Under the pieces are notes generated by a model, which saw nothing but the letters and a program-made list of their open reading frames with translations, did no database searches and was not told the DNA's origin. A stretch of DNA of 42,500 nucleotides from Mesostigma viride (Eukaryota > Streptophyta > Mesostigmatophyceae > Mesostigmatales > Mesostigmataceae), in NCBI GenBank assembly GCA_009746045.1, contig RPFO01000595.1, forward strand, positions 1,486,623 to 1,529,122, given 5' to 3'. The position numbers and the translations under genes are program-made. Positions within the stretch are counted from its first letter, which is position 1. Each line of letters starts with the position of its first letter. Positions 1 through 8,644 of this stretch are shown piece by piece.

Positions 1-1966
1 AAAAATTCTCTCAAAATTTATTCAAATACTACGTGAAAAGATCTTTCTTGGACATATTTTTGGGATTTTTTTGGATTTGGTATGAGCGGCTAAATGTACG
101 GTCAAAGTACAGGTGGTAAGGGTACTTTTCCACGTGAAACGCGAGTTCCGGAAATGCACGACCTAGCCATGGCGGCTCGCGCCCATGCATGCAGTTTACG
201 TTTGCGGACGAGTTAGCTGTCCAAACTCAGGAAATAGATTTAACATGCCCTAAAGATGATAAAAATCAATTTTTAGCTCGCGGGGATGCGATTTACCCGG
301 TGTCGGCACTGTTCTTGCTGGAAAAATCTGCGATAAGGCAGGTCGACGGAATTGATGACGGCGCTTGCTTTCCGGCGCAATTTCAATGGCTGATAGGTTT
401 CTTTCTACATTTTAACATGCATTGTATTAGAATAAATTGAGTGACAGTATAGATTTGATGATTTCGACCATTCTGTCACGTCATGGTCTATGTGCCGAAG
501 AGTGCCACTTTTGCGGGCACCGCCTGGGCCAAGGTAACGCCAGCCGTGCCAGGTAAAGCCGGATAATCGTTGCCTCTTCGTTCCTTGATGTTCGTACATG
601 AGTTTAAGCTTGCGAGGCGTTGTCAGGTTCAGGTCTTGATGCTGTTTCTTGACCGTTGCCTGCCCCTCTCTAAAACCCCCTTTTCAGATGATGTTATCAG
701 GCATTTGCCTTAACCCAGTGTAGTTGTGCAGGGTTTTAGGAGCTGTGCAGGTTTAAACACCTTCGTAGATGTTAGTTATTCTTTTGCTACGTTCATACTG
801 CATGATTGTGTGGCCACGGGCTGCGTCAAGGGTGCATTCAAGCTTTTACGGGTGAGTGAAAAGTCTTGGTGACAAACCACTGCCATCATGTGCCAGCAAC
901 TATGTTGGCCACATCATGGCAAGGCAAAACAGTTATAGCCATATCTATTGTTGTTAGAAACAATGGAAATATGCTTAACCTACCCATTATATTGGTGGTT
1001 GACACTTATAACATAACCCTTTGTTGGTAGGTATCCAAGCCCATTCCCTACATGCATGCATAGGCTCTCACTACATGATAAGGTATGATATACCTGAAGT
1101 ATGATGATGCAAGTGTGTTGTCCTGTAATGCTTGAAGGGAAATGAGTTGATTGGGATGGTTGGTGGCCACGGTATTGTGTAGTATGACCGCACTTACATG
1201 CTAGCAAAGTTAGCAAAAGCCCCATTCCTCTCCTGAGGACTGAGAGTTTTTTAATTGTTTCAGGCAGTTGCAGTGGCCAAAGTGAGCCCAGTTTTTTGCC
1301 ACGTTTCAAGAACTATATTGTTTACATGCCTATATTTTTTCTTCATGCACCAGGATTTGATTGAATTTTCCCCACTCGTTCTTATCCCGAAAAATGCAAA
1401 TTCGCGAGCGGTGCCCAACGTCCGTGTAATTTTCAGGTGTTCGGGTCAAGTTTTCACATATGAAGTATTTTTGCCAACAAAATGACATCTAGTACACCCC
1501 CGATCCACATCAAAACATTTGGGATGGACCCCCCACCTAGTCGCTACACGCGGTTGAAAGTTGTCAACTCAGTCCTCCTGTGAGGACTGAGTTGGGACAG
1601 ACGACGAGTTAACACATGTTTATTCATTCCGAACGCCCGGACTCTCGGCTAAACCGATCATTTGTGCAGACTTTTATTGGGTAGCTCCGGGCATGATGGT
1701 GCCTGCAAATAGCGTAAGGCGTGACCGTGGCTGTTGCTACGGTATGCTGTATTTTCCTGGAAATGGCCTCTGCCACCCCGGGCTCAAATTGTAACGGGCT
1801 CAATAGTGCTTGCAGGCGTAAGTATATCGTGTTTCTACCTAGTTTCTGCCAGTTTTCCACTTATTTCTACCGACCTCTGCCCAGCCTCTCTAAGACCGCC
1901 ATCCTACTCGACGTTGCTTGTATGTCAGCCATAGCAGGTTGCAGTTGTGCAGTATTTAGGTGCTGT
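1..1966. other. Left-edge region without a convincing gene
   Basis: No recognisable protein family is seen here. The best open frame is 189-440 (plus, 83 codons), listed separately. Two stretches, about 641-760 and 1862-1990, share short words (a CTCTCTAA stretch and GTTGTGCAG followed by a TTTAGG/TGCTGT context) and may be diverged copies of one repeat. Short GT/AG-like sites occur, for example near 1260-1285, but no exon chain can be built. The region ends at the 5' target-site duplication of the LINE fragment that starts at 1996. Confidence 0.4.
189..440 (+). CDS. Hypothetical 83-codon open frame
   Basis: This ATG-started frame encodes a mixed, non-repetitive protein that I do not recognise. 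It begins MQFTFADELAVQ and contains an acidic stretch near its end (VDGIDDGACF). The final part, after a possible GT donor around 399, is hydrophobic and low in complexity, so the frame could be a first exon rather than a complete gene. No signal peptide, catalytic motif or downstream partner exon can be supported. Its codon use is not GC3-rich like the three main genes. It may be a chance frame. Confidence 0.2.
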   Translation: MQFTFADELAVQTQEIDLTCPKDDKNQFLARGDAIYPVSALFLLEKSAIRQVDGIDDGACFPAQFQWLIGFFLHFNMHCIRIN

Positions 1967-1995
1967 ATACGTCGTCATACGTGTGCTGTATATCG
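1967..1995 (+). repeat. LINE target-site duplication, left copy
   Basis: This segment starts ATACGTCGTCA and ends near ATATCG. A diverged copy with the same start and end lies at 2851-2877, directly after the element's TTTAA-rich tail. Long, slightly diverged direct repeats on either side of a 5'-truncated element are expected from target-primed reverse transcription. Confidence 0.6.
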
Positions 1996-2850
1996 CGCCT
2001 GCTCGACGGGACGGAGGTCCCGTTCCGCGACCGCTTCAAGCTGTTGGGGAGCTGGCTTCCTGACACCGCCGACGATGTGGACACCCGCATCGGCCTTGCC
2101 TGGGCCAAGCTCCGTTCGCTCACACCCTACTGGCGCTCGAAGGGCCTGAGCGGGCACCGCAAGTGCATGCTCTTCAAGGTCCTCGTCCTCACGGTGCTCA
2201 CGTATGGCGCCGAGGCGTGGACCCTCCCACCCAAACTGGCAGCTAGGCTAGACGGCACGGTTTACAGGATGCTCCGACAGGTCCTTAGCGTAGGTTTTTC
2301 CGAGCGTCCGTCATCAGAGTCTTTGTATCATGGCATGCCTCGTGTTTCGGATGAGATTAGGCAGCGCAGGATAGCATTTGTAGGACACCTTGCTCGCACC
2401 AGCCAGGTCGACACCGCCCTCGGCCTGGCCGGCCCCCAGCGGCTTGGCCAGCCAGGGCGGCACATTCTGACCTGGCCTGGCCCCGAGGACATTCCCAAAA
2501 GGGTAGGGAAACCTGTCACGAACTACGTTCAGATGTTGCTGGACGACCTAGTGGTCCCAGCCCAGTTTGAGCACCGCATCCACTCTCTCTCCCGTCTTTG
2601 GACTGCCATGCAGGACAAGACGCGGTACGTGGAAGAAGATTGTCAAGGCGCACACGCCCGACCCTGTGGGCAAGCCACCTCCCCCCAAGCGGCGGAGGCG
2701 TTTTGATGAGTAGTGTAGTTAGGATTTTCTAGATAGAGTTAGGATAGTTCGATCACGCGGCTTCCCCCACCCCATGGAATATGTGCTACATGACCTCCCC
2801 ACGGAGGCATGTTATAATTTAATTTAATTTAATTTAATTTAAATTTTTCA
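1996..2850 (+). mobile_element. 5'-truncated LINE (non-LTR retrotransposon) copy
   Basis: The insertion starts abruptly inside the reverse transcriptase C-terminal region and runs through a 3' UTR to a (TTTAA)n tail at about 2815-2845. Direct repeats of about 28 bp flank it (1967-1995 and 2851-2877). Just before the tail is a hairpin, CATGaCCTCC-ccac-GGAGGCATG, at about 2789-2811. The same 3' hairpin-plus-tail design recurs at 3826-3870 and elsewhere in this window, so this is one member of a large family. The 5' truncation and long duplications are typical of LINE integration. Confidence 0.75.
1999..2706 (+). pseudogene. LINE reverse transcriptase C-terminal fragment
   Basis: This open fragment of about 235 codons matches the region after the RT palm in LINE polymerases. 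It begins with a FKLLGSWLPD-type block, continues with RIGLAWAKLRSL, a hydrophobic LTYGAEAWTL block and a RLDGTVYRMLR block, and ends with an IRQRRIAFVGHLAR segment. This is the usual order in algal and animal LINE proteins. The catalytic palm motifs are absent because the copy is 5'-truncated, so it cannot be active. The frame has no stops, which suggests a fairly recent insertion. It ends in TGA at 2704-2706, about 110 bases before the tail. Confidence 0.8.
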
Positions 2851-2877
2851 ATACGTCGTCAAGCCGTGCACATATCG
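2851..2877 (+). repeat. LINE target-site duplication, right copy
   Basis: Begins ATACGTCGTCA and ends CATATCG, matching 1967-1995 with a few substitutions and a short indel. It lies directly 3' of the TTTAA tail. Confidence 0.6.
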
Positions 2878-3769
2878 TGAGGATTGGATGTTGATGGTTT
2901 ATACTGCGTTGATTGTGCAGCTAGGTGCCCATAATCATGGTGTATAATCATGTGTTGTTAGCATCTTGCCACCATTTGCTAGCATGCATTCCAGCGTCAT
3001 CTTCAGTTGCCTGCATGTAAGCTCATGGATCACTCAACCTATCCAAGCCTTGCATTACACGTGCCTCTTTCTTTCAGTATTGCACGCGTTATGGAATGAA
3101 AACCCAGCACCTCCGTTCCCACGAGGCATGACAGTGCTCAACACGTTGTGAGAGTGGATGATGCTTTGGCTATGGCTGCCTGATTCAGTCATATTAGGTC
3201 ATCCAGTCATGATGTTTGATGCATGTTTGATGCTGTATAACTTATACAACACCTATTTTCAACGTTTTGACCCTCCAAGCTCACTATGGCCCCGTTTATG
3301 GGGCTCGTGTCGTTGCGTCATGTTGTGAAGGGCTCTCATTTTTCCCACTGCGTTGTACTGCGTTGTAATTGTGATGCTAATGAAAAATAGCTCCAGTGGC
3401 CCAATGGGCCGGCCTGAGTTTTGTTTCACAGAGCCTGCATATGTTGCCCATAGCTCGTGCAAGAAGCCAGATTTTTTTCATGAACCATTTGTGAATAAGC
3501 ACATGACTTGTGACCTAGGGTCAAGAAATCGCGGTCATGGTCAGACCCCCCTGTATTCAAACCAGTGTATCTCTCTAATGAATTAGAATTTTGTAGGTCT
3601 GAGTAGCTCAAAAAATCCTTTGATTTATGGGCTTTCAGGAAAGTATATACATGACCATGAAAAAAAAATTTCCTTAGGTGCTATACGCGTTCTAAAAAAA
3701 GCTTACAACGCGATATATCGCGTTCTAACTAATTAAAAAAACACGGGTTAGAGTAAGATTACTTCGGTT
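2878..3769. other. Intergenic stretch with a perfect palindrome
   Basis: No gene is supported. Short frames at 2966-3151 and 3353-3586 show no family features. The notable element is the 18-bp perfect palindrome AACGCGATATATCGCGTT at 3707-3724, which sits between A-rich runs. Confidence 0.4.
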
Positions 3770-3871
3770 TCGCGGCTTCGCCCACCTCCAATCCTCCATC
3801 CATCCAGCAAGGGAATATGTGCTACCTGATCTCCCAACGGAGTCATGTTATAATTTAATTAAATTTAATTT
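3770..3871 (+). mobile_element. Solo LINE 3' end
   Basis: The sequence repeats the terminal part of the element at 1996-2850: a GCGGCTTCGCCCAC start, a GGAATATGTGCTAC block, a CTCCCaacGGAG hairpin core and a TTTAAT-rich tail. No coding sequence is left. It is best read as an extreme 5'-truncated insertion. Confidence 0.65.
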
Positions 3872-4012
3872 AGTGATGAAGGAAACCACCCCGGCCCAAG
3901 TCTGTGGGGGCACCGCGTGTGACCGCATTTGGCATTCATAGCGAGTCGGGCCGTCACTGGTGCCCACAACCCTGTAACTAGGAACTAGATAGCCAGCATC
4001 GATCCATTCCAT
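3872..4012 (+). repeat. LINE 3' UTR segment, upstream copy
   Basis: This block (GTGATGAAGGAAACCACC start, AAGTCTGTGGGGGC, GGCATTCATAGCGA, CCCACAACCCTGTAACTAGGA) recurs at about 5335-5445, downstream of the RT pseudogene. Here it stops before the 3' hairpin and runs straight into RT coding sequence at about 4023. This indicates head-to-tail or nested copies of one family. Confidence 0.65.
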
Positions 4013-4022
4013 CGTCACCTAG

Positions 4023-5528
4023 CTTGGGGAGAGTCAAATGGGCTTTCGTCCTGGGCGCAACACCGTCATGGCCATCTTCGTCGCGCGCGGCCTCTTCGAG
4101 GAAATCGCTCTCCTGCAACCTGGCGAGTTTCCCGCCATGCTGATCTTCGTCGACTTCATCAAGGCTTTTGATTCTGTCCTCTTGGCCGCTCTATGGGCTG
4201 TCCTTGCTCGCGCTCGCGTCCCCACTCCCCTGATTACTGTCATCTCCGCACGCTGTATGAGGGGTCGACCACTTCGGTGCGCACTCAACACGGCTTTACC
4301 CCGCCATGTCCACTGCAAACCGGCGTCTGGCAGGGTTGCGTCCTGTCGCCGTACCTGTTTATTATTGTAGTGGATTATCAGTATGCGCCAGGCACGTGCC
4401 CGCTTTGCTAGCATTGCAGGCCGTGCCCCTGGCCTAGCGATCACGAACGAGCTTGGAGAAGGGGGGCTTCGACTAACCAGCAGCAGAATTTACTAGCTGA
4501 CCTCATTTATGCATGCCGACGTACGACATCACGCTCATATATCGAGAAGCCGGAGTCTGCCAAACTTTGGCTGGACTGCCTGGCGCTCGAGGCTCGGGCG
4601 GTTGGTCTAGAAATCAGCCCCAAAACGGAGGCCCTGGCCCTCGGCATGGCAGGGCCCCCACCTACACTCCGCCTCTTAGACGACACCGAGGTAAACTACC
4701 CTACTTCAGGCAGCTTCTTGAAAGCTGCTCGGCAGTTGGCTTCCCGACTGCGAGGACGACCTGATGACACGGATTGGCATGGCGTGGGCGCAACTCCATG
4801 ACCACCGCCGCTGGTGGAGCAACCCCGCCCTACCCCGGATCGTCAAGCGCGACGTCTTCAAGGTCGTCATTCTGACGATCCTGACCTACGGCGCCGAGAC
4901 AGGTCTGGACACTGACGTAGGAGCTGGAGCAACGACTCGACGGCAACGTCACCAAGATGCTGAGCAAGGCCCTTAACATCCCCTTTGGTTTGCACATTAG
5001 CAATGAGGATTCGTAAGCTGATTTGCCCTATGTTTCCCACATTCTTAGGCACAGGTGCCTGGGCCTAGCCGCCGGGCACCTGGCCCGCACAGATCAGGTA
5101 GACACATATATCAGATAGACTATAGCTGGCACCAAGCCCGCCCAGCCCGGTCGTTATGTCCTCACCTGGCGTGCCCCAGGCCGCGCGCGCGGCAGGGCCG
5201 CCACGCGTGGACGTTTCGTGATAGACTCGGCATGGACATGTGCTACCCTAGACGTGACGGGCTCACACCCGGGCAGCCTCCTGGTTTCTCTGTAATATGG
5301 AGGCAGATGGTACGCAAGGATAGATGGCAAGTAGTGATGAGGGAGACCACCCCCAAGTCTGTGGGGGCTCGGCGTGTGACTGCGTATGGCATTCATAGCG
5401 ATTCGGGCCGCGGTGCCCACAACCCTGTAACTAGGACCTAGATTAGCTTACATCATCCATTCCATCCCATGTTCCCCTCGCACTAAGGACTTATGCTCAC
5501 GTGACGCAGTCACGTATCTATTAATTAA
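4023..5528 (+). mobile_element. Degenerate LINE copy with RT domain and full 3' end
   Basis: The copy runs from an RT finger/palm start near 4035 to a 3' UTR (5335-5445), a CACGTGAC-gca-GTCACGT hairpin (about 5495-5515) and a TTAATTAAT tail. It lacks an ORF1 and an endonuclease region upstream, so it is 5'-truncated. The same 3' end reappears as solo copies at 6581-6660, 6735-6807 and 6828-6895. Confidence 0.7.
4038..5050 (+). pseudogene. Frameshifted LINE reverse transcriptase
   Basis: Pieces of RT are spread over three frames. The first frame (4038 to about 4245) carries the palm motif FVDFIKAFDSV with its first catalytic Asp. The second (about 4245-4380) carries the QGCVLSPYLF block. The YADD box near 4507-4525 is broken by two 4-base insertions, so the second catalytic Asp pair is out of frame. 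Further fragments give a SPKTEALALG-like block (4615-4650) and, from 4764, the RIGMAWAQL and LTYGAE blocks also seen in the copy at 1999-2706. The gene is dead. Confidence 0.8.
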
Positions 5529-5577
5529 TCCATTCCATCCCATGTTCCAGGCCTCACCGCCCAGGCGGTGAAGGACA

Positions 5578-6219
5578 TTGCCGCCAAGCCAGCCCCCGCC
5601 AGCTGGCCTGGCCGGCGATGCTCCTCCCATCACGACCTGGGCGGACATGCTTAAGCAACATACCACCTCCACCACCTCCGCCGTCGCAGCCCAGCTCCAG
5701 CGGCAGACGCTTGACCTCCGCAAGGAGGCCGAGCTCGCCAAGCGCAGCCTCAACGCCATACTCAAGAACTTCGACATGGAGGAAGGTGAGAATTCCGAGA
5801 AGCTTGCACGTGCGTTTGAGAGCAAAATCCTTGCACGCATGGGCCTTCTTGGTGAGATTAAGCTGACCGCCCACCGCCTATAGCTCCCCTGCGCGCGGGG
5901 TAAGGCAGGGGCGCCTCCGCTTCTTCTCATCTTTGAGAGCCCAGCGGACAAGATTTCGTTTCTCAGACGCCGCAAGCGGCTCGAGAAGACTCCCTTCACC
6001 GTGGACGACGACTTGACCCTGGCGCAGCAACAACGGCGACGGGAGCTATGGCCGACCTACCTCCAGCTCCGGCAGACCAAGGCGGGCCAGCCGGTGTACT
6101 GGAAGGGGGCGGCCATCTACCTCGGCCACAAGCCCTGGCCCGCGACCCCCTCGACCACCGCGGCCCCAGCGACTCGATCCAGCCCCAGCCTAGGGGAATA
6201 CAGCAGTAGTGTAGAATAG
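5578..6219 (+). pseudogene. LINE ORF1-like protein with one in-frame TAG
   Basis: One frame runs from ATG 5578 to TAG 6217-6219, interrupted only by TAG at 5881-5883. Its first half is helical and charged (LQRQTLDLRKEAELAKRSL, then EGENSEKLARAFESKI). Its second half has a LTLAQQQRRRELWPTYLQLR block followed by VYWKGAAIYL, a pattern found in ORF1 proteins of algal and protist LINEs, where the basic part is thought to bind RNA. It lies directly after the tail of the previous element and is not followed by RT sequence, so it is a separate, internally deleted insertion. I read the TAG as decay. Confidence 0.55.
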
Positions 6220-6239
6220 TTAGACAGTGGCCTTGTACA

Positions 6240-6580
6240 TGCCCGCCTACTACAGGCACTATACCAGCTGAGGCCTAGCCTTTTTAGTCATGTACATGTG
6301 TGCCTATGATGAGCCACCCTCCAGATGATGCCTAGCTTTATTTAATTTAATTATGCCGTGCCCATGCAGGGAGTAACTCTCTGCTGAGACGCCATGCCCT
6401 AGCTTCTGTATAGCTATGCTGATCTTCCCCCCCATGACAGGCTCCCCCTTAGCTGGGCATAGCTTGAAGATCATGGGGCTGCAAGTGCCCTGGTGCACCT
6501 AGAGCAAGGGTCGTTTACATTCCCACCCTTGCAGGAAGTAGCTTAGAATGTATGATAGGCCATAAGTGCCCCTTCTCATA
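6240..6580. repeat. Repeat-rich stretch with a hairpin repeated in inverse at 8.25 kb
   Basis: No gene is seen. The segment at about 6356-6410 contains the hairpin GCAGGGAG-taa-CTCTCTGC followed by TGAGACGCCATGCCCTAG. An inverted copy lies at about 8250-8308. Both are probably 3' ends of one retroelement lineage in opposite orientation. Confidence 0.45.
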
Positions 6581-6895
6581 TCCCATGTTCCCCTCCCACT
6601 GAGGACTTATGCTCACGTGACGCAGTCACGTGTCTATTAATTAATTGATTAATTAATTAATGCCCCTTCTCTGGGCTATGTGCTACATATACTCCCAACG
6701 GAGTTATGTTCCTAATTAATTAATTAATTAATCCCATGTTCCGCTCCCACTGAGGACTTATGCTCACGTGACGTAGTCACGTGTCTATTAAATAAATAAT
6801 TAATTAATCCATTCCATCCCACGTTCCCCTCCCACTAGCTGAGGACTTATGCTCACGTGACGCAGTCACGTGTCTATTAATCCATTCGTTAATTA
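6581..6895 (+). repeat. Array of LINE solo 3' ends with CACGTGAC hairpins
   Basis: Three copies (about 6581-6660, 6735-6807 and 6828-6895) share CATGTTCC-CTCCCACTGAGGAC, then the 19-base near-palindrome CACGTGACGCAGTCACGTG, then TCTATTAATTAAT tails. Between the first two lies a 3' end of the other family (about 6665-6731: GTGCTACATAT, CTCCcaacGGAG, long TAAT tail). The same unit terminates the LINE at 4023-5528. The array looks like successive insertions into earlier TTAA-rich tails. Confidence 0.65.
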
Positions 6896-8644
6896 ATCCC
6901 TCCCGTCGATAATAATTTTATAAAATGCCGATACATATCCCGTCGACGATACATATCATGTTAATTAAGTGAGACAAATATGTGATTACGTACTTCCAAT
7001 ACTATGATACCAAAGAGACAACCAGCGTACTTCCAATACTATGATACGTGCATGATTTATGCGGAGCTGATGAAGACCATGACTGGTGGGTGTAACAAGT
7101 AGAAGATGTCAAGGAGACAACCAGCGCAGGCCAGAAATCGGGAGAATCCAGACCATGGTAGCTCGAGCCTGCCGTTATCTTGTCCGCGTGTCCGAGTCCG
7201 CGATGTAATTAGCTGTTGCCCTTCCGTGCACGAAATATTAACTAATCAATTAATTAATTTAATAACATATCAAGGAGACAACCAGCGCAGGCCAGAAGTC
7301 GGGAGAATCCGGACCATGGTAGCTCGAGCCTGCCGTTATCTTGTCCGCGTTTTCGAGTCGTTCAGGATGATGAATATGAATGGAGATGGAAATGTGTAGC
7401 CTTGTGCATTGAAATTATGGCTGCCTTACGTGTAGAGCGACTAGATGACCTAGACGGTGGGGCCGGAAACAGCTTGCTTGATCAGGGCGTGTGTTTCGAG
7501 CCTAACTGGCCGGGAGTGTCTAGTGGTGAGCACCATTGCTGCGATCGCTCTCCCACCATTTACGAGGAAATACCCGCAAATGGAAAACCACTGAAAAGGT
7601 CTAGCTAGTCAGTCATTACGCTAGCCATGCCATGATTCCAAACGTCCAAGAACTGCACACGGTGCGAAGGCAAAAATCCAGAGGACAGCACTATCAAATG
7701 TGCGGCGGGAACCAAAAGCCCGCGTATGCTAGAAAACATCGTGTTGCTGCAGCGACGCGACGATGTGGACAACGAATCCAGTGCCAAGCTCGGAACGTCC
7801 GCAAAGGAGATCTGGCATCACAGGGTTCAGATGTGCGGAGATACTACGCGATCCAGCCGGTCCACGACCTGTTTGTAGAGCTTGTGCCAAGGGGCAGCAC
7901 CGAACAGATGTGGGTGACGTTGCAAAAAACACCGGACTTGACGGAGCATAATGTCTCGGTCATAGTATCACATCTCCATTGGGAGCATATGTAACACATA
8001 TCCCTGAGAAGGGGCATGTGGTTTTTAATGAATAAATTCTGAGCTACAACCTGCAGGTGGGGGGTGTAAACCACCACCTACTCTGGGTGCACAAGGTGCA
8101 CCTGCACCACCATGATGTATCATGCCAAAAAGGCCTGGCACGCATGGTGTGGAAGATGATTATCAAGGAGACAACCAGCGCAGGCCAGAAATCGGGAAAA
8201 TCCGGACCATGGTAGCTCGAGCCTGCTGTTATCGATTATGGCTTGACAAGGTCTAGGGCATGGCGTCTCAGCAGGGAGTAACTCTCTGCATGGGCAAAGC
8301 ATGGCTAAGTAGGTCAGGATCGTCAGAATGACTGGATATGATTCATTCGTTCATTGATTCACGTGCCTCCGTTGGGAGAGTCCCGGGGTGCACCCTCTTG
8401 AGTAGGTACCTTACAATGAGGCTACTATTCATACCTATCTAAACCTACACTGTTGTTCATGGGAGCACAGCAGGCCCTCACAACCAGGGCTGCCGCACGG
8501 CTTCCTCCAGGGCAGCCCTCAAATGCCACACGCATCTACATGAGTTGAATTGGTCCTCTAGAGTTTGAATTCCACCTCAAGGGTTAAATTAGACCTCCAG
8601 AGTCTGGTCTGCCGACCTCACATGATCAGACAGACCAAACAAGG
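6896..8644. other. Repeat-filled intergenic region
   Basis: There is no convincing gene. A segment starting ATCAAGGAGACAACCAGCG and continuing through GGCCAGAAATCGGGA and GGTAGCTCGAGCCTGC occurs three times (about 7108-7190, 7267-7352 and 8161-8236). A 120-codon frame (7632-7994) and a 68-codon frame (7402-7608) show no recognisable family. Inverted LINE-like 3' ends occur near 7950-8000, 8250-8308 and 8345-8400. A TGTAA pentamer on the minus strand (8411-8415) lies about 230 bases beyond the LRR gene's stop and could be its poly(A) signal. That is weak, because the pentamer is short. Confidence 0.4.
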
